A DNA stretch of 64,000 bases, taken from positions 62,001-126,000 of the forward strand of contig CBDEWC010000025.1 in assembly GCA_965243695.1 (NCBI GenBank), given 5' to 3'. Below, piece after piece: positions 47,601-55,569 of the stretch (the stretch's first letter is position 1; every line of letters starts with the position of its first letter). Source of the stretch: JAKVCB01 sp965243695 (GTDB taxonomy: Bacteria; Planctomycetota; Planctomycetia; Pirellulales; Lacipirellulaceae). The notes under the pieces were generated by a model. That model was not told the origin of the DNA and did no database searches. It was given only the letters and a program-made list of their open reading frames with translations. Both the position numbers and the translations under genes were made by a program.

Positions 47601-48402
47601 TCAGACACTGGTCGAAACGCGGCTTGCATTCATGCCTCCACCGCTTGATGCAGTAGCACGGAATCGATGGATCCTCCCGTTGGCGTCGGGAGACCTTCCG
47701 CAAATGCTCGAGATTGTTGCCCGCCGTCCCCCCGCAGGCAAACGCCATGGTGACTTGGCCCGACCGATCCTTATAGCCGAGGGCGACGAAATTCCCATTG
47801 AGCTTACACTCTGGTCACTCGCGACTTTAAGTGTTCCAGTGGAACCCGTGGACACGACAGCTTCTGTCAGCGACCCGATTAACTTTTCTCTGCTGCAGTT
47901 ATCCCACTATTTACGTACCGTTGAAGCATCCACATCTCAGATGCAGAACTTGCCCCGCCAGGAAGTGATGGGTTGGGCAGAAGCCTGGTCGCATGTTTTG
48001 GGTGTGGCCCACGCGCAGGCCCGACAAGCAATTGACAATCTGAACAACGTGGGAATTCGTAGTCAAGTTCCCACAGAGGTGTCGCCATCCGACTTGTTGG
48101 ATGATCAGGCCAAACGTATTGATGTCTGGCGAGACCAGGTCCGATTGCCGGATAAATTAACAGGTGTTTCGAATATCTCTTCCGAATCGCTTTTGGCTTT
48201 TTCACGCATTTCGGATGGGCAAGCGAAAACAACCTACTTCATTGCAAAGGGAGGTCCGCAATTGCTGCCAATTTGCCCGGAAATGCCTTCGTTACTTACC
48301 CGCATCGGAAATCCTTTGGCCGCGTTTGGAGTCCTACTTCTGACCATTGGTGCCATTTGGCTGGTGCAAATTCCAGCGGTTATGGGCTGGTTGTTACAGT
48401 AA
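41686..48402 (+). CDS. Giant exported/membrane protein 2 (2238 residues)
   Basis: It looks like two proteins joined. Part 1 (about 1-1160) has a signal peptide (CLNAIVVFFIFGVWLPTG), a long beta-rich region and a group of membrane helices (about 1065-1145). Part 2 begins with a second signal-like helix (GGPLVAIGIFLINWPALGWA, about residue 1150) and has another long beta-rich region and a C-terminal membrane helix (PLAAFGVLLLTIGAIWLVQI). Beta-strand patterns of the type L+Y+...G....LP..W.V..V recur in both parts and in protein 1, so all three may share a repeated sandwich domain. Family unknown; I have seen similar large exported proteins only in planctomycetes. It overlaps protein 1 by 4 bases. 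Confidence 0.85.
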   Translation: MIQQRGNRCDSARGCLNAIVVFFIFGVWLPTGIHSKEVPLLFRHVHVPAQDVRVWPRDGETYLPIEVTELAALIRDANAAVENSSHDASITQAEYRIRWDDGELIDGQAILDIHAGADTPALLTLDTRAIAIDQPRWLNDSSWSVDIGTWGAVGMASDRFGFTVPGSGQLAFGWRPVPAKFSRTGPMTLRLPDSPARTLVLDMPSNQRPLVPGGVVVDRVEIVSESGANSSQVFPDSSDVQAVHEVVEEATRTRWTIALPGAGPVLLDIEDVSRDSSVISTSVTYHHHLQYRLGMRGINVSAALTFDSGDKLPDELVILLDRQLQLTSVHEGDIELKWQLRAGNSSQRAEVVIGLVQDGSQGERTLLLEAWAPITLGQDSTLPILRPVGLFWSNGKFDITVDDALELVEVVPSDKEGAIQTRVVFAEDATGRAKATFAQLLPSATMQVHVRPRPERSIAKMLTLVELQEREILAEVIAEFRRNGSDQHLIEADVPPLWSIKSVTSKPLESIRDWYIERRGEQQVLNIHLMSGLSPSRPLQLIVRGQRSRGDVPQRVQLRQLQMLVPRNSILEQEWMRLSTDSDKGVRIQGSISRVKPTELARVPAMEGADPHNGLTIDLLTSSPDGVVLISPMQTQSTAEVEVAINLDQHPTVVHYRFGYQPHGGSSNPLRLVFSTPLPGKLRWRDSETGHQLVAKPASIDTPDFPVGNLGSQVWELYNLPNKREPFQFEATLTIPSRADFQIPLAGVLGVSQQIGKAVLQTHSGQQVTFEHEGLQVATPPPYSNAGAPPSVTVFRYDPATIARLEGKPFLSIVPQKTPPSLSRSLFPWVDVTTIYSGGDLAVHLVKLEMGKTRQKQFVLQLPKGAKLNSASIDDMAVAIDKPSKHDLDGSSEVLVPPLSCQVTLRYAVPVVYSGGHASLQPPLPTGDFSLLAGHWTIWFPSNFTLSGDNFPKGFVSQSQTAISGGLLTSLNREVVLDPLHRRPSSTFSAGDAFRANGNPRPTANSGARQDVFQSAQTYSFFGQVTEDRFTVSGGRKSLGPPLDCHVSHLSFGPEGPPVVALVQSEQKYAVALAVLLCGIVVGFSTQKKHVPLLIATIGCCIAIYFLLPDSYRLIVIALAGGIVIGFVFGFASLEFGGWNRTARGVSVSSEVGGPLVAIGIFLINWPALGWADEAVKNQTVAVETGHNFPVFQILVPNDDQHQPVGTKHFVSESLLRELSRRSQRVGVQTAAWRVEDAHYLGGFDRPADDRQIKPTPWWVSLDIEVLGRDVEVRFPFHRNQAIWEKSALVDGMPSALQWADDGLSCAVFVAEPGSYQVRIPFLPKEHITENRVEWVFNIIRVPNAQFELSLPEDSPVVEILSGDASVPVARVTESCRVALGSTDRIRLRQVARADVVHDAQQIMDEMLWLHATQQGAKLLIRYIAQGERMPAADLQLNSGPVLQQLTPAPAGNVVTNGESSGAELGLHFPFNLQNAQAEQSILVFDLTDSKTYGRYYLPTFHSVHPLGRRRLAISCDPLIECRVEVESGAATMEIERFLTDWGAAAAKPQTVYEASVSDSPWQLTLLPRWSEPVVEEMVSMIIDTKETQLRYQASITPGREGQYFQRLRIPENMEVDEVNANCQGAMVPVQWVRRDEQTLVVFFSHSLSRGFQLAVNGRVAVPEHRPFAMPRIHVSRQSSQRQSVFLYCREGTELSYDLIKGVTEESELANTASEIADAHLAGTFWVDNGFDGTVPLRVSTNAPDITGQSLVTLYHDVDNGGWSARWKCRLQVNQGRLSSFQVKVPHHWLETVQSQTDSLMILSKQESDQSKQQSDDNSLRKVQLQLAEQVESGDSVTVELRGPLVELPGHGIEVPTIDLPGVHLTDRYVAVPGEANNQPIKWTHAGVDLAGKLPKAMRPLQSIEKSLQVFQIVDDTYQVCLQPPAFNNAQTSVSLADVRVVENQQGGQLIYSRFVIQPHGVSEVELVLPEDQTLVETRLAFMPPPLDAVARNRWILPLASGDLPQMLEIVARRPPAGKRHGDLARPILIAEGDEIPIELTLWSLATLSVPVEPVDTTASVSDPINFSLLQLSHYLRTVEASTSQMQNLPRQEVMGWAEAWSHVLGVAHAQARQAIDNLNNVGIRSQVPTEVSPSDLLDDQAKRIDVWRDQVRLPDKLTGVSNISSESLLAFSRISDGQAKTTYFIAKGGPQLLPICPEMPSLLTRIGNPLAAFGVLLLTIGAIWLVQIPAVMGWLLQ

Positions 48403-48423
48403 CGACCACGACCACTTGGAATC

Positions 48424-48579
48424 ATGGGCTTGGTAGGGGTGTTCTTTTTGACTTTCAGTCTGATTGGGCTAGTGATCGTACTGCTCGGATTCGTGCTCTT
48501 TTGTGGTAAGGTTGGGACAAAGCAGGGTCTTGCCGCGGATTGGCACTCAGAGGTTTCTGCCAAACAGCAAAAATACTGA
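48424..48579 (+). CDS. 51-residue small membrane protein
   Basis: An ATG 21 bases after the giant gene's stop opens a 51-codon frame to TGA at 48577-48579. The product is one membrane helix (about residues 2-29, GLVGVFFLTFSLIGLVIVLL and on) followed by a short polar tail (GKVGTKQGLAADWHSEVSA...). The ribosome-binding site is weak (TTGGAATC). It may be a small subunit or anchor of the giant-protein system. Support is composition, position and the clean helix/tail layout only. Confidence 0.5.
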   Translation: MGLVGVFFLTFSLIGLVIVLLGFVLFCGKVGTKQGLAADWHSEVSAKQQKY

Positions 48580-48705
48580 GCGCAACTGCAACTCGAGCCT
48601 GGTTCGTGCACCTGCAATGCACGAACTTCTCTCTGTACTGCTACCGTTGGCCTGATTGGGTGGTATTGCCCAAACCCAATTCAAGAGCCAACAGGTCCGG
48701 GTTAT

Positions 48706-49251
48706 TTATCCCAAGTTGTCAGAGAAAAATGTGTCAGGAAGAATTCGGTCGGCTGCCCGACCCAGTTCGTCCTGGGTGCGCCGCTGGCCAACGGAGTGCC
48801 AAGCAGCCACATCTTTAAGCTCTGGCATCAATTCGACGAGCTGTTGTTCAAGCATTGTGCCAAGTCTCTCCAGCGACTCGGCGCCTTCTGTAGAGGCTGC
48901 TTCTTTGATGGAACGGGCCGTTTTCATCACTCGTAGCAAGCGGGCTCGTGTCATGACTGGATTTGCCAATGGCGTGTCGATATCGAGTAGCAGATCGATG
49001 ATCGGTACGTCCAAGGCTTGTTGCCAGCGATACAATTCCGACAGAGTCATATCGCATTGTTCTTGCTCTTGTTGTCGAACTTGATCCATCGACGCGCCCA
49101 TGCGACGTGCAGCACTTCGTAATGAAATACCCTGTTGACGCCGAATGTCTGCAACTCGGTGCAGCGGGCGAGCGGCATCTGTGGGCGGAACGACCGCAGA
49201 TGGCATTCCCAGGAATCCGGTTCCAGTGTTTAAATCGTCGGCGATACTCAT
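48706..49251 (-). CDS. XRE-type helix-turn-helix protein
   Basis: 181 residues. An HTH_3/XRE domain spans about residues 31-88 (ADIRRQQGISLRSAARRMGA, then LSELYRWQQALDVPIIDLL). The rest is helical, with a C-terminal PELKDVAAWHSVG region. It looks like a DNA-binding regulator with a small effector or dimerisation part. It faces away from hisI. Targets unknown; the gap to hisI contains two direct repeats. Confidence 0.83.
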   Translation of the reverse strand: MSIADDLNTGTGFLGMPSAVVPPTDAARPLHRVADIRRQQGISLRSAARRMGASMDQVRQQEQEQCDMTLSELYRWQQALDVPIIDLLLDIDTPLANPVMTRARLLRVMKTARSIKEAASTEGAESLERLGTMLEQQLVELMPELKDVAAWHSVGQRRTQDELGRAADRILPDTFFSDNLG

Positions 49252-49833
49252 AACACGTCCTCCTGTTGGGAGTGCGCATGATCAAGCAGTACTTTGAGTG
49301 TCCACGAACAAAAGGTCTTGCTTGTTGCGCAAAGGTACCTGGTCAGGACTTCTCTCCCTGCACGAGCTGAAGTCCACAACGGACAAACCAAAAAAGGTAG
49401 CTAACACATGCATACTTGCACGAGTTCTTCCATGCCACCAACTTTACCGGTACCGTCGCTTCGCTCCCTTGGATGCGAATCGAACCTTGCCCAGGTACCA
49501 GACGAGACGAGTTGGCTGTAAAGCCCATAAGGTAGGACGCCGGTATAATTCCTACCAACTCCAGTATATTAGCGCACAGATGCTGGCGCGACAAGAGCTA
49601 CCCAAGCAGGTTGTGAAAATTTTTTTTCAAACTAACGGACTGAGCCAGCGAGACAGTGGTCCAGTTTGTCATTGGTGAATGGCGACGTACTTTGATGGAA
49701 GTGTTAAAAAACACGAAACATAGTGCGTTGGAATTGCACCGAAAAGACTTTGTCGTAGTGGTTGTTGGAATCGTGTGACGAATGGAAGTGAAATGTAATA
49801 CAATAAGTCCGATTCGCTACGTGGTTGCACTTT

Positions 49834-49879
49834 TGTTGTGAGTGACACACGCATCCTGTTGCGATTGACACACGCATCT
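49834..49879. repeat. 23-bp imperfect tandem duplication
   Basis: TGTTGTGAGTGACACACGCA and on, followed by TGTTGCGATTGACACACGCA and on; they differ at two or three positions. Confidence 0.8.
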
Positions 49880-50100
49880 GGCCTGGCCGTTTCCACGTTG
49901 CCTGTCTTGTGTGATGGTTTTGCTTGGTGACAAACGTATGTGGTTACGAAGGGGAGTCCCCGTTGAAGGCAATATTGTCCTGCTGGAATTTGTAGGAAGT
50001 CCGTGGCGAACATTCCGTCATAACAGCAAGTCGTCATCGTGGAAAAAAGAGAGCGAACACCAGTAATTTTATGGCCTCTTGGACTCTCGGTGTCTCTGTC

Positions 50101-50144
50101 CTGTGAAACGACGCGTGGGGGCCTTTGAAACGACGCGTAGGGAT
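50101..50144. repeat. 22-bp imperfect tandem duplication
   Basis: Two copies of a unit centred on TGAAACGACGCGTGGGG / TGAAACGACGCGTAGGG, 22 bp apart. Confidence 0.8.
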
Positions 50145-50398
50145 AAGTTGGCTTCGATCGAGTCAGTGGTATCGTGTCGTCGAGGTGCTGATATGGCTAC
50201 ATCTTGCCAACTCGCAAGAGACGTTAGTACGGTGGTAAGTACCGCGACGGTTGGGCGGTTCACGCCACACGGTTTATGCTAAAATCTGGGGGCCACGGCT
50301 GCGCGTATCTCATGCCTCATGCAGGGGTAGCCATTGGGCGTAAAATATTTCTCACCCGTCGGATCTAGCCAACATTAAAACCCTTGGAGTAAGAAACT

Positions 50399-50794
50399 GT
50401 GACCAATTTTCCCAGCGATGTTCCTGATTTCTCCAAATCAGGTGGACTGATCACGGCGGTGACCCAGGATGCCAAGAGCGGTGAGGTGCTGATGGTTGCC
50501 TACATGAACCGTGAGGCCTTTGAAGAGACCCTCGCCACCAATCGAGTTGTGTACTACAGTCGCAGTCGCAGCCGCCTGTGGCGCAAAGGTGAGGAGAGTG
50601 GCAACGTACAGCAGCTTTGCGAGGTCTTCATCGATTGTGATGCTGACGCCGTTCTTTTAAAGGTGGAGCAAATTGGTGGTGCCGCCTGTCACGAAGGTTA
50701 CCGGAGTTGTTTTTTTCGCAAGGTAGAGTCGGCGGGACTCCAGCTAGTGGGTCAGCGCGTCTTTGATCCAAAAGAGGTTTACGGGAAAGAGTAA
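50399..50794 (+). CDS. hisI: Phosphoribosyl-AMP cyclohydrolase
   Basis: 131 residues, GTG start with GGAGTAAG upstream. It carries out step 3 of histidine biosynthesis (opens the ring of phosphoribosyl-AMP). Motifs: VLMVAYMNREAFEETL, YYSRSRSRLWRKGEESGN, FIDCDADAVLLKV (Asp metal site) and ACHEGYRSCFFRK with zinc cysteines. Stand-alone HisI without the HisE domain, as in many bacteria. Single gene. Confidence 0.95.
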   Translation: MTNFPSDVPDFSKSGGLITAVTQDAKSGEVLMVAYMNREAFEETLATNRVVYYSRSRSRLWRKGEESGNVQQLCEVFIDCDADAVLLKVEQIGGAACHEGYRSCFFRKVESAGLQLVGQRVFDPKEVYGKE

Positions 50795-51004
50795 CCTTGT
50801 TGCGTGGTGTGCCTTCAATGGGGTGGCCCAAGTAGACGGTTTGCTCCGTGGTCGTGAGACCTCAGGGGCCATGTCTGCCTGGGGCGCTTTGCAACACCCT
50901 CACCGCGGGTTGTCCTGCATGTTCAGAGAAGTGACTCGGTAGCAGTACCCAGCTTCACAGTAGAGTAGTCTTCTACTACAAGAGTCGCACAATGCTTGTA
51001 TGTG
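50795..51004. other. Convergent gap hisI / thioredoxin-trypsin gene
   Basis: 210 bases, with no gene. No clear terminator with T run. Confidence 0.3.
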
Positions 51005-52630
51005 TCATGGTGAAGGTTTCGGGCTGTATGAAGTTGGCAGGGGTAGATTGTCCGGACGGTCTTCCTGACGGCTTGCAACCAGACGTCGGACAAATTCGCG
51101 GGAAACATGACTCAGGGTGAAGACTTCACTTTTCCCCTGTGGGGATTTCGGACGCACAATACAAATGACCTCGGCCTCAGTAGCGCGACTCATAATTTCG
51201 TGCCAGGCAGCTTGTTCGACAACGCTTAGCGATGGGGAATCTAATTGTGCCCCCGGCGGTAATGAAACATCTCCTACTTGGTCATTACGACTCAGGGCAA
51301 CTGCTGGTTGCACGGTTTGCAGTGGGGCCCTCGATGAGCCGAGCGGCGACTCTCGCGAGGGAGAAACTGGATCAGAGTGCCTTGCAGCCTGGGGAGCAGA
51401 CCTTTGAATAGTCGGTGAAGTTGCAACAGTCGCATAGATTTCGCTGAGCCCGATATGAGCGAGTTGTTCGTGGACAGACTCAAGCCCGGCATAGAGCCCT
51501 TCGTTGTCTTTGGGGTCGGCCGCATAGCAGATCCCAATGAGTTGGCCTTGATCGTTGAACAGCCCACCACCACTGCGACCTTCAACTGGAGAGCCTGCAG
51601 CTTCGATATTTGGCGTCCCCAGATAACGGTTGATGTCTGTGATGTGAGTTTGTGCGACGGTCGGATTTGCACCGTGATTACACCCAACACTTTGAACAAA
51701 ATCGTTTTTGCTGATTCGTGTTCCTGGGTTGGCTATCTTCGCAACGCAAATGTCTTGAGTTGGTTTTACACTTATCAAACCAATGTCATGATCCAGGTCG
51801 TAATGGATGACTTGACCTGCTAACTGTTCAAGAACTTTCGGGCCGGCTGGCGTCATGCGAAACAATTCGACATTTACCGGACCTTGCCCGGAGGAATCAC
51901 GGAAAATATGGCCGCAGGTAATAATGAGTGCTTCGCCTCCACGGGCGTCGATTAAGGTTCCCGTCCCCCACGAGTGGCCTGTATCATCTTGTACGCGAAG
52001 CCTCACCGTCGAGTTGATCAAGGTTGCGGATTCAAAAAATTTGTGTGTCGGTGTCGTCGGTGTACCCGCAGCCAATGGTGAGCCCGCGTAAATACTGGAG
52101 CGAGTCCCGTTCTGGCTGGCCGATTTGACCGATGATTGAGAAGCGAGTTTTCCGGGAGGCCAGAGTTGTGTTTGCGGGCCACTACGAACTGGTGTCGAGC
52201 GGGGATCGGCCCATGGATTGACTGCTTTCCCAGGCGGGCTTGAAGCAGTCGTTGTCCCGAATGGTGCTGGTGTTTGAGGTGGTTTTTGGGGTTGGTTGGT
52301 CTTCGCCGCACGTTGGACAATTTGCTCCAAGCAGGCATAGCTCGTTGCGCCGGTTACCCGCTCGGTTTCCCGCCCATCCACAACCATGACGAAGCTGGGA
52401 ACCTTCGTTACCTGGAATTGTGACGCAATTGCCTGTTCCTCAGCGGACCCCATAATGTTTACTTTGCGAACTGGATAGCCAGCCGTCACCAATTGTGCTA
52501 CGGTCGGCTCCATTCTCCGACACGGGGCGCAACTAGGAGAGTAAAAATCGTAAAGCACTATTTCTTGTGCGGGTATGGTACCGCACAATGTGAGCAAGGT
52601 GGCAGCTGCCGTCATCGAAAGCTTGACCAT
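51005..52630 (-). CDS. Exported thioredoxin-fold plus trypsin-like serine protease protein
   Basis: 541 residues from ATG 52630 (MVKLSMTAAATLLTLCGTIPA), chosen because AGGAGGG sits in front and the signal peptide starts there. A thioredoxin domain (about residues 20-110) has the active-site pair in YSPSCAPCRRMEP. After a Pro/Ser-rich linker (about 115-200) comes a chymotrypsin-fold protease with the triad His (IITCGHIF), Asp (DLDHDIGLISV) and Ser (GRSGGGLF). The C-terminal 120 residues are linker-like plus a helical tail. This would be a periplasmic protein combining disulfide chemistry with proteolysis; the target is unknown. Confidence 0.9.
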   Translation of the reverse strand: MVKLSMTAAATLLTLCGTIPAQEIVLYDFYSPSCAPCRRMEPTVAQLVTAGYPVRKVNIMGSAEEQAIASQFQVTKVPSFVMVVDGRETERVTGATSYACLEQIVQRAAKTNQPQKPPQTPAPFGTTTASSPPGKAVNPWADPRSTPVRSGPQTQLWPPGKLASQSSVKSASQNGTRSSIYAGSPLAAGTPTTPTHKFFESATLINSTVRLRVQDDTGHSWGTGTLIDARGGEALIITCGHIFRDSSGQGPVNVELFRMTPAGPKVLEQLAGQVIHYDLDHDIGLISVKPTQDICVAKIANPGTRISKNDFVQSVGCNHGANPTVAQTHITDINRYLGTPNIEAAGSPVEGRSGGGLFNDQGQLIGICYAADPKDNEGLYAGLESVHEQLAHIGLSEIYATVATSPTIQRSAPQAARHSDPVSPSRESPLGSSRAPLQTVQPAVALSRNDQVGDVSLPPGAQLDSPSLSVVEQAAWHEIMSRATEAEVICIVRPKSPQGKSEVFTLSHVSREFVRRLVASRQEDRPDNLPLPTSYSPKPSP

Positions 52631-53027
52631 TCGTTCCCTCCTTGGAAGCGCGGTCAAAGGGGAGTCCATTTCCCGGTTTTAACCGGTTGCGACTACCGTT
52701 GCTTACCCCGATAGGAGGCGAACGGTAGTCGTTGCCCTCACATCCTGTGAGAAGCAACGATTCATAACAGTGTTGGTAGGCTTTTTTTAGGTAGGCTTTT
52801 TTCAGGGAGGGGGATAGTCGCGAAAGTTCGTAATTCCTACAAGACCAGCTGACACGCGGATGGGCCATTTTTCTGTTTTTGGCGCCGCTTGCAGCAGGGA
52901 ACAAGTGAGAGCCCATGCGATACAAAAGCTTTAGATCAGCGGCTTTTCCGAAAGTTCCGACTGAGGTTACAATAGGCTCACCCGTCAAGCTATCAGCTAT
53001 CACCGCAAATAAACCAATTTTAGTTTT
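52631..53027. other. Divergent gap before metG
   Basis: About 400 bases with a 15-bp tandem duplication (52775-52804). No gene. It should hold the promoters of both neighbours. Confidence 0.4.
52775..52804. repeat. 15-bp tandem duplication
   Basis: GGTAGGCTTTTTTTA followed by GGTAGGCTTTTTTCA. The T runs follow G/C-poor sequence and no hairpin, so it is not a terminator. Confidence 0.8.
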
Positions 53028-55073
53028 ATGACACGTCGTATTTTGGTGACATCCGCCCTGCCCTACGCCAATGGTCACATTCATATTGGCCATTTGGTGG
53101 AGTATTTACAGACCGACATTTGGGTTCGGTTCCAGAAACTCCTTGGTAATCACTGCGTGTACATGTGTGCCGATGACACCCATGGCACAGCGATCATGAT
53201 TCGCGCACGACAAGAAAACCGGAGCGAGGAAGCTTTAATTGCTGAAATGCAGCAAGCCCATGAGCGCGACTTCTTCGATTTCGACATTGAATTTGACAAC
53301 TACGGCAGTACGCACAGTCCTGAGAATAAGGCCCTCTGCGGAGAGGTCTGGCAGGCGATTGGTGAAGCCGGGCTCATCAAAGAAAACGAAGTGGAACAGC
53401 TCTTTGATCCCGAAGCAGGCACATTTCTTGCAGATCGATTCGTTCGTGGAAGCTGTCCCAAATGTGGAGCTGAGGACCAGCCAGGTGATAATTGCGCGAT
53501 GTGCGCTGCCACTTATAGCCCCGTAGAACTTGTTCGTCCGCGTAGTACTCTCAGTGGCGCAACACCCGAGGTGCGTTCGGCATCGCACTTGTTTATCGAA
53601 CTCGAACAACTACACGGTTTTCTTGAGAAATGGACGCAATCCGGTCAGACTCTCCAACCAGAAACCGCCAATTATTTAAAAGGCCATTTCCTGGGAAAGC
53701 CCCTTCGTAATTGGGACATTTCCAGGCCGGCACCCTATTTTGGTTTTGAAATTCCCGACAGCCCCGGCAATTACTGGTACGTATGGTTTGATGCGCCGAT
53801 TGGTTACATCGCGTCAACCCGCCAGTGGTGCGATCGTGTCGGCGAGAATTTCGATGATTGGTGGCGATCAACCGATTGCGAGATTCACCATTTTATTGGC
53901 AAAGACATCACCTATTTCCATACGTTGTTTTGGCCAGGCATGCTGAAAACGGCAGGATTTACCCTGCCTCACAAGGTGCACATACATGGTTTTCTGACCG
54001 TAAACGGTCAGAAAATGTCCAAGAGCAACGGAACCTTCGTTGCAGGGAGAACCTATCTTAAACATCTCGACCCAAGTTTTCTGCGATATTTTTACGCATC
54101 GAAGCTTTCCCATCGAGTGGATGACATTGATCTGTCGTTTGACGAGTTTATGGCAAAGGTTAACACGGATTTGATCGGCAAAGTGGTAAATCTGGCAAGC
54201 CGCTCAGCCAAGTTTGTCGCGACTGTCGGTTTATCGGATGCATACCCTGAGGATGGAGGTCTCTTTGCTGAAGCTGCCAGGATCGGTGATGAAATTAAAG
54301 CGGCCTACGAGAAATGTGATTTCAATCGGGCCATGCGGCTCGTGATGTCTCTGGCCGACCAGGCCAATCCTTACGTTGAGAACAACAAGCCCTGGGAACT
54401 TCGCAAAGATCCTGCCCAGAGCCAAAAACTGCAAGATGTTTGTACGGTATCCCTCAACTTGTTCCGGCAGTTAGTAATCTACCTTGCGCCTGTCTTGCCA
54501 CGACTTGCCCAGCAGACTGGTGAACTGTTGGCAAAGCCAATTCAGCATTGGGATGAATCGAAGACACCGCTTACCGGTACCCCTGTCGCGAAATTCAAGC
54601 ACATGCTTCGTCGCGTAGAAGAAAAGGATATACAAGCCATGATTGATGAAAGCAAAGAAGTTGATCCGGTCCCAACCTGTTCGCCGGAAATTGAAGACCG
54701 TTGGAAAGATTCGGGGGATTCGATTGCTGCAGAGCCGCTAGCAGATGAGTGCTCAATTGATGATTTCGTGAAGGTTGATCTCCGCGTGGCTCGGGTCATC
54801 GCTGCCGAGGACGTTCCCGAAGCCCGTAAACTCTTGAAACTGACACTAAGTCTTGGCGGTGGTGAATTGCGAACCGTCTTTGCGGGTATCAAAGCAGCCT
54901 ATAAGCCAGAGACACTGATTGGTCGTCTTGTGGTTTGTGTTGCCAATTTGGCGCCCCGCAAGATGAAATTTGGTACGAGTGAAGCAATGGTGGCTGCTAG
55001 TGGTCCAGGCGGTGAGGATGTTTTTCTGCTTGCGCCTGACGATGGGGCCCTACCTGGACAGCGGGTCCATTGA
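53028..55073 (+). CDS. metG: Methionyl-tRNA synthetase
   Basis: 681 residues. Class I synthetase with HIGH (YANGHIHIGHL, residue about 14), zinc-binding Cys pairs (SCPKCGAEDQPGDNCAMC, about 144-162), KMSKS (GQKMSKSNGTF) and a C-terminal OB-fold tRNA-binding domain (KVDLRVARVIAAEDVPEA, last 110 residues). Single gene. The ATG has no strong ribosome-binding site, only AT-rich sequence. Confidence 0.96.
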   Translation: MTRRILVTSALPYANGHIHIGHLVEYLQTDIWVRFQKLLGNHCVYMCADDTHGTAIMIRARQENRSEEALIAEMQQAHERDFFDFDIEFDNYGSTHSPENKALCGEVWQAIGEAGLIKENEVEQLFDPEAGTFLADRFVRGSCPKCGAEDQPGDNCAMCAATYSPVELVRPRSTLSGATPEVRSASHLFIELEQLHGFLEKWTQSGQTLQPETANYLKGHFLGKPLRNWDISRPAPYFGFEIPDSPGNYWYVWFDAPIGYIASTRQWCDRVGENFDDWWRSTDCEIHHFIGKDITYFHTLFWPGMLKTAGFTLPHKVHIHGFLTVNGQKMSKSNGTFVAGRTYLKHLDPSFLRYFYASKLSHRVDDIDLSFDEFMAKVNTDLIGKVVNLASRSAKFVATVGLSDAYPEDGGLFAEAARIGDEIKAAYEKCDFNRAMRLVMSLADQANPYVENNKPWELRKDPAQSQKLQDVCTVSLNLFRQLVIYLAPVLPRLAQQTGELLAKPIQHWDESKTPLTGTPVAKFKHMLRRVEEKDIQAMIDESKEVDPVPTCSPEIEDRWKDSGDSIAAEPLADECSIDDFVKVDLRVARVIAAEDVPEARKLLKLTLSLGGGELRTVFAGIKAAYKPETLIGRLVVCVANLAPRKMKFGTSEAMVAASGPGGEDVFLLAPDDGALPGQRVH

Positions 55074-55092
55074 TCCGTGGTGAGATAAGAAG

Positions 55093-55494
55093 TCACGGTT
55101 TGACGGCGTGGGCTTTTAAATCTTCCAGTGAGATGTAATCCAGGGCTCTTTCATGCGTAGCTTCAAGGACCACTTGAGGCGCTTGGCCTGCTTGTAGAGC
55201 TTCTTGCCAGCGTGGAGCACAGAGACACCAGCGGTCGCCAGGCTGAAGCCCGGGGAACCCGTATTGGGGCATTGGCGTACTCAGGTCGTTACCGGCCGCT
55301 CGTGAAAACGCTAGGAATTCCTCAGTGACCAGGCAACATACGGAGTGTGAGCCCACATCTTCAGGGCTGGTGTTGCAACAGCCATCGCGAAAAAAACCAG
55401 TAAGTGGCTCCGTCGAACAGTTTTGGAGTTTTCCTCCCAGCACGTTCTTCGCGTGTGTTTTTTTAACAACTCGATTGGGAGGGATGGCAATCAT
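55093..55494 (-). CDS. DUF2237 family protein
   Basis: 133 residues. Conserved Cys-rich protein: TGFFRDGCCNTSPEDVGSH, VCCLVTEEFLAFS, GLQPGDRWCLCAPRWQEAL and VVLEATHERAL. DUF2237 proteins are small and widespread, with no proven function. ATG with AAGGTGA upstream. It is convergent with metG, with 19 bases between the stops. Confidence 0.9.
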   Translation of the reverse strand: MIAIPPNRVVKKTHAKNVLGGKLQNCSTEPLTGFFRDGCCNTSPEDVGSHSVCCLVTEEFLAFSRAAGNDLSTPMPQYGFPGLQPGDRWCLCAPRWQEALQAGQAPQVVLEATHERALDYISLEDLKAHAVKP

Positions 55495-55569
55495 GATCGT
55501 TCACCTTGTTGTTCTAACAGGCCCCTGTCAAGATACGGCTACTAAAACATACCGTTTGTTCAATAGCTT

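Larger units (their letters stand above)
49252..50398. other. 1.1-kb gap between the XRE gene and hisI
   Basis: No supported gene: a 126-codon plus-strand ORF (49298-49678) lacks family features. It contains a T8 run, two imperfect tandem duplications (49834-49879 and 50101-50144), and, near hisI, an AT-rich stretch (GTAAAATATTTC) that could hold a promoter. Confidence 0.4.

Noticed and set aside
49298..49678. 126-codon plus-strand ORF between the XRE gene and hisI
   Set aside because: Composition is not like the neighbours, no motif is visible, and it covers tandem T runs; treated as non-coding.
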